Assembly (NCBI GenBank): GCA_034429475.1
Contig: DAOUGD010000270.1
Span: 1 to 15,595, forward strand
Reading direction: 5' to 3'
DNA length: 15,595 nt
Source: JAKQHY01 sp034429475
GTDB taxonomy: Bacteria; Chloroflexota; Anaerolineae; B4-G1; SLSP01
The notes under the pieces are model-generated. The model worked only from the letters and a program-made list of their open reading frames with translations, was not told where the DNA came from and ran no database searches. Both the position numbers and the translations under genes were made by a program. Positions 1 to 7,070 of this stretch are shown piece by piece (positions within the stretch are counted from its first letter, which is position 1; every line of letters starts with the position of its first letter).

Positions 1-588
1 AGCATCAAGATGTATGACAAACTGAGTGTGTTGCGCGTCGAAACGACGATTAATAATGCGCGGGAGTTCAAGGTGTCCAAGAGTGCGCCCGATGGCTCCC
101 GGCGCTGGCAACGCATGGGCAAGGGCGTCGCCAACTTCTGGCGGTGTTATCAAGTCGGACAACAGGCCAATCAACGCTACCTCCGCGCGTTAGCGGCTGT
201 GCCTTTACAAGGCGAAGGCGTGCAGGCTTTGGACGCCTTGTGCCGGCCACATATCAAAGAAGGCAAACGCTATGCGCGTTTTGAGCCGTTGGCGGTCGAA
301 ACCTGGCGCCTGTTTAGAGCCGTACTGGCCGGGGAACATCTCATCAACGGGTTTCGCAATCGCGACTTACAAGCGCAGTTATATCCACAGGCTCCAGCGA
401 CTGCCGCCGCTGCCCGCCAGCGCTGTGATCGAGTGTCGCGCTGGATTGCGAAGCTGCGCGGCCATGGGCTGATTGCCAAAGTCAAAGATGCCCGTCTCTA
501 TCGCGTGACCCAACTTGGCCGCCGTGTCATGTCGGCTGTCGTGCAATTCCGTTTGTCCGATTTCCCTAACACTTATTGCTCTATATGA
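1..588 (+). CDS. Conserved hypothetical protein, 3' part only (winged-helix-like C-terminus)
   Basis: The reading frame is open to the left edge of the window, so the ATG at 10 is probably internal and only the last 195 codons are visible. From memory of the family, the motif KMYDKLSVLRVETTINN followed by MGKGVANFWR and later INGFRNRDL occurs in a widespread uncharacterised bacterial family of several hundred residues found in Chloroflexota and Cyanobacteria. The last 60 residues (RVSRWIAKLRGHGLIAKV, then YRVTQLGRRV) look like a winged helix-turn-helix, so nucleic-acid binding is plausible. No catalytic motif can be recognised. The gene ends at a TGA without an obvious terminator; about 15 nt further on a candidate promoter for the next gene begins. 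I do not assign a function. Confidence 0.6.
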   Translation, partial: SIKMYDKLSVLRVETTINNAREFKVSKSAPDGSRRWQRMGKGVANFWRCYQVGQQANQRYLRALAAVPLQGEGVQALDALCRPHIKEGKRYARFEPLAVETWRLFRAVLAGEHLINGFRNRDLQAQLYPQAPATAAAARQRCDRVSRWIAKLRGHGLIAKVKDARLYRVTQLGRRVMSAVVQFRLSDFPNTYCSI

Positions 589-600
589 TTCTCGCGAATG

Positions 601-629
601 TTGTTAATGTTCTTGGGTAACACTGTAAT
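601..629 (+). promoter_or_regulatory. Candidate sigma70-type promoter for the prodomain/protease pair
   Basis: TTGTTA (601-606) and TGTAAT (624-629) are separated by 17 nt, matching 4/6 and 5/6 of the housekeeping consensus. The predicted start near 636 lies just inside the CGTGAAA repeat, so the repeat would form the 5' leader of the 98-aa gene. Confidence 0.45.
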
Positions 630-680
630 GACTTCACAGTAAAAGCTTCACGTTTCACGTTTCACGTTTCACGCATCACG
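629..680. repeat. CGTGAAA-word element, copy 1 (half element)
   Basis: Tandem TTTCACG words occupy 646-675, followed by a CGCATCACG tail. The stretch 629-647 matches the reverse complement of the loop of the copy at 13107-13163 in 17 of 19 positions. Copy 1 therefore has the loop plus one arm of that element and has lost the opposite arm. It lies between the candidate promoter and the ribosome binding site (AAAGGAGG at 682-689) of the 98-aa gene. Confidence 0.8.
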
Positions 681-695
681 CAAAGGAGGTATAGG

Positions 696-992
696 ATGCC
701 ATCGAATGACCCTATGGCGCACGCGCGCGCCGTCAAAGCCAAGTATGAAGCTCGCTTGATGAAAAAGCCCAACGTCGTCGGTGTGGGCATCGGCCTGAAG
801 CCGCCGGAGGAAGACGCCGCCCCGGAACCCGCGTTGATCGTTAACGTGACGCAGAAAATCCCCATGGAGAAACTCCGCCCCAAAGACCGCATCCCCCGCA
901 TCTTAGAGGGCGTCCGAGTACACGTAGAGGACATCGGCGTTCCCCAAGCCCTGAAGGCCGGCGATAGAAGCGAGGAATCAGGCCGCGTTTAG
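696..992 (+). CDS. Free-standing prodomain-like protein, homologous to the N-terminus of the adjacent protease
   Basis: This 98-aa protein has a strong ribosome binding site (AAAGGAGG, 6 nt before the ATG). Residues of about 8-85 align with residues of about 8-85 of the protease starting at 1083. Both have an amphipathic N-terminal helix, then PNVVGVGIGLK (RNVIGVGIGYK in the protease), LIVNVTQKIPMEKL (LIISVTEKLPLEQL), DRIP (DLIP) and VEDIG (VVETG). No catalytic residues are present, and there is no signal peptide or membrane segment. The C-terminus is short and polar, and the stop is 90 nt before the protease start. It may be a chaperone, inhibitor or regulatory partner acting in trans on the protease; this is inferred from homology and position. 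It could also be the remnant of a second protease gene, but no protease sequence follows it. Confidence 0.8.
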   Translation: MPSNDPMAHARAVKAKYEARLMKKPNVVGVGIGLKPPEEDAAPEPALIVNVTQKIPMEKLRPKDRIPRILEGVRVHVEDIGVPQALKAGDRSEESGRV

Positions 993-1008
993 CGACAGGA
1001 CGGAAATC

Positions 1009-1025
1009 TCTCAACGGATTGAACG
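1009..1025. repeat. Fragment of the AACGGATTG-word repeat
   Basis: TCTCAACGGATTGAACG is identical to 14913-14929. It is followed by a degenerate further word (GAGTTGAAACGGATT) but no inverted arm. It lies between the 98-aa gene and the protease gene. Confidence 0.75.
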
Positions 1026-1082
1026 AGTTGAAACGGATTTCTGATCCTATCATTCCGTAGATCCTGTTATTTCGGAGGAGCT

Positions 1083-2093
1083 ATGACCACACAGACTGCA
1101 TTTTTGACCCAGGCGCGGGCCATTTACCAACAAGTCGTTGCGGAATTTTTTCAACGCCGCAACGTCATCGGCGTGGGGATCGGCTACAAAAACAGCGAGG
1201 GGCAGGCCACGGGCGACCTGAGCCTGATCATCTCAGTGACAGAGAAACTGCCGCTCGAACAGCTCGCCGCCCAAGACTTGATCCCCAAAGTCTTCCACGA
1301 CCTGCTGACCGACGTAGTGGAGACGGGCCGCTTCCGCGCCTTCGCCAGCGATCCCCGCTTGCGCCGCCGGCCGGCGCAGCCCGGCATCTCCGTCGGCCAC
1401 CACGACATCACCGCCGGGACGCTGGGGCTGCTCGTGCAGCGCGATGGCGTCCCCTACATCCTCAGCAACAACCACGTACTGGCAAACTGTAACAACGCCA
1501 AAGCCGGCGACGCCATCTACCAGCCTGGCCCCACCGACGGCGGCACCGCCCAGGATACCATCGCCACCCTGGCCGACTTCGAGCCGCTGGACTTCGGACA
1601 AAAGGCCGGCGAATGTAGCATCGCCGGCGCGATGGCGGCGTGGCTCAACATGCTGGCGAAATTGACCGGCTCCAGCCACCGCCTGGAAACGGTGCAGGTA
1701 ACGCCTGGCGACAACGTGATGGACGTCGCCCTGGCCCGCCCGCTTTCGCCCGACCTGGTCACACCCGTTGTGCTGGACCTCGGGCCACTCACCGGCGTTG
1801 CCGAGCCGCAGTTGGGGATGGCGGTACAGAAGGTGGGACGCACCACCGGCCTGACCCAGGGCGTCGTGACGCAAATTGACGTCACCGTCAACGTGGACTA
1901 CAGCGGGCGCACCGTGCGCTTCGTCAACCAGGTGTTCGCCAGTCCCATGAGCGCGCCCGGCGATTCCGGCTCCGGCATCCTCGATATGGATCGCCGCGCC
2001 GTCGGCCTCCTCTTCGGCGGCTCCGACCGGGCGACCATCTTCACGCCGATTCAGCGCATCCTGGAGCGGTTCAACGTCACGCTGATGAGCTGA
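1083..2093 (+). CDS. Trypsin-like serine protease with N-terminal prodomain-like region (NAL1-type)
   Basis: 336 aa, start ATG preceded by GGAGGAG at 1074-1080. Residues 1-85 form a helical plus beta domain (RNVIGVGIGYK, SLIISVTEKLP, DVVETG). Residues 100-336 form a chymotrypsin-fold protease in which all three catalytic residues can be read: His131 in ILSNNHVLA, Asp214 in NVMDVALARP and Ser295 in SAPGDSGSGIL. VGRTTGLTQGVV (251-262) is typical of this family, which includes plant NAL1 and many uncharacterised bacterial proteins. There is no signal peptide or transmembrane helix, so it should act in the cytoplasm, unlike most trypsin-fold enzymes. Substrate unknown. It follows the 98-aa gene by 90 nt and is probably cotranscribed with it. 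Confidence 0.85.
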   Translation: MTTQTAFLTQARAIYQQVVAEFFQRRNVIGVGIGYKNSEGQATGDLSLIISVTEKLPLEQLAAQDLIPKVFHDLLTDVVETGRFRAFASDPRLRRRPAQPGISVGHHDITAGTLGLLVQRDGVPYILSNNHVLANCNNAKAGDAIYQPGPTDGGTAQDTIATLADFEPLDFGQKAGECSIAGAMAAWLNMLAKLTGSSHRLETVQVTPGDNVMDVALARPLSPDLVTPVVLDLGPLTGVAEPQLGMAVQKVGRTTGLTQGVVTQIDVTVNVDYSGRTVRFVNQVFASPMSAPGDSGSGILDMDRRAVGLLFGGSDRATIFTPIQRILERFNVTLMS

Positions 2094-2146
2094 AATCCAG
2101 ATGCGCAAAACGGTTAGTGTCATAAAGTCTTCGCCGCCATACCTCC

Positions 2147-2317
2147 TGCGAATGAATTCGCAAGCTGCGACCGAAAACCAGTTAAAACGGGTTGAAAAGT
2201 AATCCTCTGGCGATGTGTCGAGTGCGTTCTTAACGCACTTTGCCTAGTAGCCGATGATTTCAATCACAGTGCGCGGTTGGCGAATACTTCGTGACAGTAG
2301 CCTATTCGCAATTCGCA
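2147..2317. promoter_or_regulatory. Cluster of ATTCGCA boxes upstream of the kinase gene
   Basis: The heptamer ATTCGCA occurs at 2156-2162 and as two abutting direct copies at 2304-2310 and 2311-2317. Its reverse complement TGCGAAT is at 2147-2153, making a 16-bp dyad with the first copy. A near copy, GGCGAAT, is at 2279-2285. The last two copies lie just before the ribosome binding site (GGGAGG, 2325-2330). This arrangement would suit operator sites for a repressor of the kinase/DUF362 pair; no regulator gene is visible here. Confidence 0.4.
2221..2239. terminator. Short hairpin downstream of the protease gene (weak terminator candidate)
   Basis: An 8-bp perfect stem (AGTGCGTT / AACGCACT) with a CTT loop, followed by only TTT before the sequence turns GC-rich. 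It lies 127 nt after the protease stop, so it could end that transcript, but the T-run is too short to be sure. Confidence 0.3.
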
Positions 2318-2339
2318 GACTTTTGGGAGGATTGAGGTC

Positions 2340-3260
2340 ATGATTGTGACCGTGACGCCGAATCCTGTGTTGGACCTGACACTGACCGTGCCGGAAATCA
2401 TTATAGATGAAATGGCGCGGGCGACGGATGTGCGCGAGGATTGGGGCGGCAAGGGTTTCAACGTCTCGCGGGCGCTGCTAGCGTTGGGGGTGGAGAGCGT
2501 GGCATTGGGCTTTGTCGGCGGGGAGACCGGGGCCAAGCTCGCTGCCGGACTGCGCGCGCTGGGGATTCCGACCGACTTTGTGGAGGTTGCCGGGGAAACG
2601 CGCACCAACATCGTCATCAGCGATGGGACGCATTATGTGAAGGTCAACCAGGCTGGGCCGACGATTCAGCCGGATGCATTGGCCGCTTTGATGGACAAGG
2701 TGCGGCAGCGAGCCGCGCCCGGCGACTTGTGGGTGCTTTCCGGCAGTTTGCCGCCCGGCGTCCCCGCGAGCTTCTACGCCGATGTGATCCATGAACTGCA
2801 CGCCCACTCAACTTGGGTGTTACTGGATGCCAGCGGTGAAGCGCTCCGTCTGGGGTGCCAGGCGCAGCCTTATCTGGTCAAACCGAACAGCATTGAAGCG
2901 CAAGAGTTGACCGGCGTGGCAATCCATGGGGCGGATGACGCCCGCCGCGCCGCTGCCGCCATCCTCGAAGATGGCGTGACGCAAGTCGCGCTTTCGTTGG
3001 GGGCTGCAGGGCTGCTGTTGGCGACGCGGGACTCAACCGTGGTGGCGACGCCGCCCAAGGTTACGGCGCGCAACGTCGTCGGCGCGGGAGACGCGCTGCT
3101 GGCCGGCGTCGCCGATGCGCTGGCGCGCGGTCTGCCGCTTGCGGAGCAGGCGCGCTGGGGCGTGGCGGTCGGCACAGCTTCCGCCATGCGCGAGGGCGTG
3201 AGCGTGGTGACGCGCGCCGAAGTGGAAGCAATTTATGCGGAAGTAAAAATCGTAGAGTAG
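2340..3260 (+). CDS. PfkB-family sugar-phosphate kinase (1-phosphofructokinase / tagatose-6-phosphate kinase type)
   Basis: 306 aa, the usual length for this family. The N-terminus (MIVTVTPNPVLD) and the first PfkB signature GGKGFNVSRAL (36-46) are typical of the FruK/LacC branch. LSGSLPPGVP (133-142) and KPNS (181-184) are also characteristic. The second signature NVVGAGDALLAG (245-256) contains the catalytic base Asp251 and the anion hole. Family members use ATP to phosphorylate fructose 1-phosphate, tagatose 6-phosphate or related sugar phosphates in the cytoplasm; sequence alone does not settle the substrate. No PTS or sugar transporter gene is near. It is followed after 11 nt by the DUF362 gene, so the two form an operon, possibly controlled through the ATTCGCA boxes. 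Confidence 0.85.
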   Translation: MIVTVTPNPVLDLTLTVPEIIIDEMARATDVREDWGGKGFNVSRALLALGVESVALGFVGGETGAKLAAGLRALGIPTDFVEVAGETRTNIVISDGTHYVKVNQAGPTIQPDALAALMDKVRQRAAPGDLWVLSGSLPPGVPASFYADVIHELHAHSTWVLLDASGEALRLGCQAQPYLVKPNSIEAQELTGVAIHGADDARRAAAAILEDGVTQVALSLGAAGLLLATRDSTVVATPPKVTARNVVGAGDALLAGVADALARGLPLAEQARWGVAVGTASAMREGVSVVTRAEVEAIYAEVKIVE

Positions 3261-3271
3261 AGAGGTTGAGG

Positions 3272-4327
3272 ATGGATACCAAGGTGGGGTTAATTCGTGG
3301 CGACGACCGTTACACCAATGTGATGCAGGCTCTGGAGCAGGTGGCCGATCAGATTTCGTTTGAGGGCCGCCGGCAGGTGCTCGTCAAACCGAACCTGGTC
3401 GGGCGGCGACCGTTGTCCGCGACGCACTTTGACGCGCTGCGGGCGGTGCTGGATTTCGTGCGGGCGCGCTACGATGGGCCGGTGCTGCTCGCCGAGGGCG
3501 CCGCGCTGGAGAACACGTGGGAGAGCTTCGCGCACTTCGGCTACGAGAAGTTGGTGGCCTCCCACAAGGTCACGTTGGTGGATTTGAACGCCGATCAGAC
3601 GGTGGCCGTGCAGGTCTACGACCGGCATCTGCGCCCGATGACGCTGCGCCTGGCGCGCACCGCCGTGGAGAGCGATCTGCGCATCTCGGTCGGCCCGCCC
3701 AAGACGCACGACGCGGTCATCGTGACGCTTTCCATCAAAAATATGGTGATGGGCTGTCTGGTCAACGCCTCTGTGGCGGAGCGCGCGCCCACGCCTGAAG
3801 CGCCGCCGCGCCCGACGCTGCTGGGGATGTTGGCAAGTTTGACGCCGCGTTGGGTGCGCAACACGGCGTTGTCGCAATGGGCGATGACGCGCATGGCCGC
3901 CAATAGCCCCAGCGACAAGTTCGCCATGCACCAGAGCTTCCCGGTCATCAACCTGAATCTGGCGATGATCGCGCCGTGGGTCTGGCCGCACGTGGCCGTC
4001 ATAGACGGCTTCGAGGCGATGGAGGGCGACGGGCCAAACGCGGGCGATCCGGTGGATTGGCGGATCGCGTTGGCGGGGACCGACGCGCTGGCGGTGGATA
4101 CATTGACGGCGCACCTGATGGGGTTTGATCCGGCGCAGGTGGGCTATCTGGACTACTGCAAGCGGATGGGATTGGGCGTCGCCGCGCTCGACCGCATTGG
4201 GGTGACGGGCAACGTGACGGCGGAGACTGTCCGGCGGCAGTTCCAACCTCATCCGACCTACCGGCAGCAGCGTCGTTGGGCCTTGGCGGATGTGGATCGG
4301 CTGTTACAGCGAGCGCCGCAGGTGTGA
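3272..4327 (+). CDS. DUF362 domain protein
   Basis: 351 aa from the ATG at 3272, which has AGAGAGG at 3259-3265 six nt upstream; the TTG at 3266 would be too close to that site. VLVKPNLVG (36-44), LLAEGAA (72-78), the block SVGPPKTHDAVIVTLSIKN (139-157) and a late segment DALAVDTLTAHLMGFDP identify the DUF362 family. Its biochemical role is not established. Many relatives carry a ferredoxin-type [4Fe-4S] domain, but this one has only two cysteines, so it should not bind such clusters. There is no signal peptide. Its coupling to the PfkB kinase points to a linked metabolic role, which is inference. The transcript probably ends at the hairpin 4342-4390. Confidence 0.8.
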   Translation: MDTKVGLIRGDDRYTNVMQALEQVADQISFEGRRQVLVKPNLVGRRPLSATHFDALRAVLDFVRARYDGPVLLAEGAALENTWESFAHFGYEKLVASHKVTLVDLNADQTVAVQVYDRHLRPMTLRLARTAVESDLRISVGPPKTHDAVIVTLSIKNMVMGCLVNASVAERAPTPEAPPRPTLLGMLASLTPRWVRNTALSQWAMTRMAANSPSDKFAMHQSFPVINLNLAMIAPWVWPHVAVIDGFEAMEGDGPNAGDPVDWRIALAGTDALAVDTLTAHLMGFDPAQVGYLDYCKRMGLGVAALDRIGVTGNVTAETVRRQFQPHPTYRQQRRWALADVDRLLQRAPQV

Positions 4328-4328
4328 G

Positions 4329-4393
4329 GACGTGAAACGTGAAACGTAAAACGTGAGGCTTGCACAGTCAAAGCCTCACGTTTTACGTTTTAT
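4329..4393. terminator. CGTGAAA-word element, copy 2: perfect 20-bp hairpin between convergent genes
   Basis: The arms 4342-4361 and 4371-4390 are perfectly complementary over 20 bp with a 9-nt loop. They consist of ACGTGAAA/ACGTAAA words ending in ACGTGAGGCTT. It sits between the stop of the DUF362 gene (plus) and the stop of the Uma2 gene (minus), so it can serve as a bidirectional terminator, although it lacks a long T-tract. It belongs with the related copies at 629-680 and 13101-13170. Confidence 0.75.
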
Positions 4394-4409
4394 ACGCCTA
4401 CTTCTTGCT

Positions 4410-5105
4410 TTAATCGGGTTCTGCCTGCGTCAGTTTGGCTATGAATGTAGCGTGCTCGGGCGACTCCAACCCTCGTCGGAGTTCAGTCAATACAGCGGTC
4501 AAGTCGCCGGCCAATAAGGCGTCAACGGCCAGACGTAGGCCAGGGAAGACCCGGCTATGGATGACACCTTGCTCGTCGGGAAGCAGCAGCGTGTATTCTC
4601 CCTCATCCAAACTGAACCAGACAAATTTCTGCTCGTGAATCAACCACACCAGGTATTCTTGCACGCCGTTTCGCCGGTAAACCTTGAGCTTGTCATGCAT
4701 GTCATACGACGCGCTGCTGGAAGCCACCTCAACGATTAACTCCGGCGCCCCGTCTATGTAATCATCCGCGCTGACGCGCGAGTGACCACCGGCGGTCGGA
4801 CTGAGACGCAGAAGCGCGTCCGGCTGAACCTCATTGTCGCTATCCAGGCGCACGGTAGCATTGTCTGCCAGATGTACCCCTGAAGTAGCGGCGCGGTAGA
4901 CACCTAACCATCCAATGATCCAGCTATGTGGCTCTGCATGGCTTGTGTAATGCACAGTTGATGAAATATAGACGACTCCTTCGAGCAGTTCCGCCTTCTT
5001 GAGGTGCGGCATGGCTGTATAGCGTCGCTCAAACTCCCCCCGTGTGAGATGATCACCAGCCTCCAAAGGCAAGGGTGAAGTAGACTTGGCAACAGAATCA
5101 GCCAC
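4410..5105 (-). CDS. Uma2-family PD-(D/E)XK endonuclease-like protein (DUF820)
   Basis: 231 aa if started at GTG 5105; an upstream ATG at 5192 would only add residues translated antiparallel to nothing recognisable inside the preceding methyltransferase gene. Conserved Uma2 positions can be seen: Glu39 in KAELLEG, Asp96 in NEVQPDALL, Glu126 in PELIVEVAS and Lys139 in DMHDKLKVYRRNGVQEYLVW. Together these give the PD-(D/E)XK active site. The family is abundant, often multicopy, in Cyanobacteria and Chloroflexota; its members are predicted nucleases with unknown targets. The start overlaps the methyltransferase stop by 8 nt, so translation is likely coupled. The C-terminal 40 residues are an acidic helical tail. 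Confidence 0.8.
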   Translation of the reverse strand: MADSVAKSTSPLPLEAGDHLTRGEFERRYTAMPHLKKAELLEGVVYISSTVHYTSHAEPHSWIIGWLGVYRAATSGVHLADNATVRLDSDNEVQPDALLRLSPTAGGHSRVSADDYIDGAPELIVEVASSSASYDMHDKLKVYRRNGVQEYLVWLIHEQKFVWFSLDEGEYTLLLPDEQGVIHSRVFPGLRLAVDALLAGDLTAVLTELRRGLESPEHATFIAKLTQAEPD

Positions 5106-6423
5106 TTTTCCGCCCCGCCAGCAGGATGTGGTGGTTGATGAACGTCGCTTCCGGCGTTTCAAGGTCGACGGGCTGTAGCCATTCGAGGGCAACCGGCGGG
5201 GCCAGGTGCAGCAGCGCGATCAGGCATTCTTGGGTGCGCTGTGTGACGCTCTGCGTGGTCGTCCACTCGGCGAACTGATGGGACTTGACGACGTGTTCGA
5301 CGCGCTCGACGGTCAGGCCGGCGGCCTCAAACATTGACACCCATTCAGCCTCGGTGAAGGCGCGGTTGTGGCTGGGATCGCGTAGCTTCTCGAAGGCTTC
5401 GACGTAGCGGGCGGCGAGGTCGTCGTCCGGCAGCAGTTGATCCTGCACCAGCACCAGCCCGCCGGATTTGGTCACGCGCGCGGCCTCCTGCACGAAGCGC
5501 GCCGCGTCGTCAAAGTGGTGCGGCGCGATGCGGCAAGTCACGAGGTCGAAGACAGCGTCATCGAAGGGCAGGGACTCGGCGGCGGCCTGCTTGAATTCGA
5601 CGTTGGCGACGCCCTTGCCGGTGATGTGTACCTCCGCCGCCGCGAGCATCTCCGGCGTGAGGTCGCTGGCGACGACGCGCGCAACGCGCGGCGCGAACTT
5701 GAGCGCGGTGTGCCCGCCGCCGGTCGCCATATCCAGCACATTCCAATGCGGCTGTGGGGCGGCCATTTCCACAAGTAGTTCCAAATCCGCGCCCTTCGCG
5801 TGGGTTTGGCTGGCGACGTAATTTTGGGCGTGCGCGCCGAAACGTTGTTGGGAAAGGTTGGGAGTGTTCATAACTTTAGCCTTTCTATCTGATGTTGAAT
5901 TTGAGTCTAATGCACAGGTATATTCGAGTGCCAGAAGTAATTTGCTCTGCGGGGTATAGTAGACACAATACGTCTCGCCATTATGAAGATGCGTGAGCAA
6001 CTCGCTGTTCAAGGCAAATGTTTCCCCGGCAATCAGTTTATAAGTGGTGGTTCCGTATCTGCCTCTGCGTTCATTAATTTCCAATTGTATTGTCCCGCAA
6101 TACTTTGCAACCCGGTCATCTTCTATTTCTTGCTGTAATTGGCGAGTTTTTTTGATAAGGGCGACGATGGCCAGGGGCAGGCCAATGAGCAGAAAGAATC
6201 CTATGACTCGCATCAGCGGCTCACCCAATAAAAATAGTAATCCGGCTACGACGCCTAAGATTGGAGCGCCGATTCTTAAGACTTTAAAGTAATTCTGTTT
6301 TTGAGATGCTATTTTTGCTTTCTGTGCTGCCGATAACCGTCCTTCTTTGTTAATGACCAGGTCATCGGGGGTGAAGTTGAAATAGGCTTCCAAACGATGC
6401 TGGTGGTGCAATGGGTTGTACAT
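5098..6423 (-). CDS. Two-helix membrane protein fused in frame to a SAM-dependent methyltransferase
   Basis: Start ATG 6423 is preceded by AAGGAG (complement of 6433-6438); the earlier ATG at 6453 lies inside the upstream gene. The 441-aa product has two parts. Residues 1-168 are a small membrane protein: a soluble N-terminus, two hydrophobic helices at about 51-68 and 72-90, a basic/coiled stretch, then a beta-rich cytosolic domain (CGTIQLEINERRGRYG, YCVYYTP). It is homologous to the broken gene just upstream. Residues 185-441 are a class I methyltransferase with motif I VLDMATGGGHTALKFA (229-244), ASDLTPEML and ESLPFDDAVFDLV, of the UbiE/Methyltransf_11 type. About 16 residues link the parts. 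Met185 (ATG 5871) has AGAAAGG 8 nt upstream and fits the normal start of such enzymes, so the methyltransferase may also be made separately. Methyl acceptor unknown. Confidence 0.75.
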   Translation of the reverse strand: MYNPLHHQHRLEAYFNFTPDDLVINKEGRLSAAQKAKIASQKQNYFKVLRIGAPILGVVAGLLFLLGEPLMRVIGFFLLIGLPLAIVALIKKTRQLQQEIEDDRVAKYCGTIQLEINERRGRYGTTTYKLIAGETFALNSELLTHLHNGETYCVYYTPQSKLLLALEYTCALDSNSTSDRKAKVMNTPNLSQQRFGAHAQNYVASQTHAKGADLELLVEMAAPQPHWNVLDMATGGGHTALKFAPRVARVVASDLTPEMLAAAEVHITGKGVANVEFKQAAAESLPFDDAVFDLVTCRIAPHHFDDAARFVQEAARVTKSGGLVLVQDQLLPDDDLAARYVEAFEKLRDPSHNRAFTEAEWVSMFEAAGLTVERVEHVVKSHQFAEWTTTQSVTQRTQECLIALLHLAPPVALEWLQPVDLETPEATFINHHILLAGRKSG

Positions 6424-6436
6424 AACTTTTTTCTCC

Positions 6437-6976
6437 TTACCCTTCTTTGGCAAGCGGCCCTTCCGCCGAGAGAATGATCCGCGTCCTCGGAGTATAGTAA
6501 ATGCAATAGATGTCGCTGTTTTTCAACGCTAGAAACTTCTCTTTGTTTAGAGCAAATGTGTTTCCCTTTACTGAAACCTTATAATTTACTCTAGAGGCAT
6601 ATCTCCCTCGATATGTAGTAATGTCCAACTGTACCTCACCACAGACCCTGGCAACTTCGTTTTCATCTATGTCTTTTTGAAACCCTTGATATGTTTTCCA
6701 TCCCCGCTCATAAACCAAAAAAGGAACACCGATTATGAGGAGGTATGCAAGGATGCCGCTTATACATTAGAATTCCTCTTGAAAGATCAAATACAAACCA
6801 ATCGCACTTAAAACAAGGCCACTCGCAATGAAAGTAAAGGCAAATTTCCATTGGGCTTCTCTTATTCTTTCTCTTTGCACTTCGGTCAATTTCCCAGCTT
6901 TGTTAACTTCCAGATCCTCCTGGCTAAATTGAAAGGCAGAACACAGATGGCGTTGTTGATTAAACAAACTGATCAT
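6437..6976 (-). pseudogene. Small two-helix membrane protein interrupted by one in-frame TAA
   Basis: Reading on the minus strand from ATG 6976 (MISLFNQQRH), the frame runs to a TAA at 6769-6767. It continues in the same frame, without a shift, to a final stop at 6439-6437. Translated through the stop, it matches residues 1-168 of the neighbouring fusion protein along its whole length: FSQEDLEVNKAGKLT against FTPDDLVINKEGRLS, LLIIGVPFL against LLIGLPLAI, CGEVQLDITTYRGRY against CGTIQLEINERRGRY, and YCIYYTPRTRIIL against YCVYYTPQSKLLL. The stop falls between the two predicted transmembrane helices. This is a nonsense-inactivated duplicate, a sequencing error, or a recoded stop. A GTG at 7000 is an alternative start, but homology favours 6976. 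No function is known for either copy. Confidence 0.75.
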
Positions 6977-7070
6977 TGCAGTACTTTTGTTATTCCTCAC
7001 TCACAACTCGCTACTCTTCACTCACCCTAAACACGCGCACGTAATCCACATAGATAGATAATTGCACCTG

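Noticed and set aside
629..680. CRISPR-like array from the repeated TTTCACG words
   Set aside because: The unit is only 7 nt with no spacers, and the copies elsewhere are palindromes.
992..1083. The 98-aa gene as a frameshifted first half of a second protease
   Set aside because: Only 90 nt lie before the real protease start and no protease-domain sequence occurs in any frame there, so a free-standing domain fits better.
1233..2123. Long open frame on the minus strand opposite the protease gene
   Set aside because: It is a shadow of the GC-rich protease gene: low-complexity composition, no ribosome binding site, and the plus-strand protein has an intact catalytic triad.
3290..4252. Long open frame on the minus strand opposite the DUF362 gene
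   Set aside because: Arg/His-rich antisense translation without any recognisable fold; the plus strand encodes conserved DUF362 motifs.
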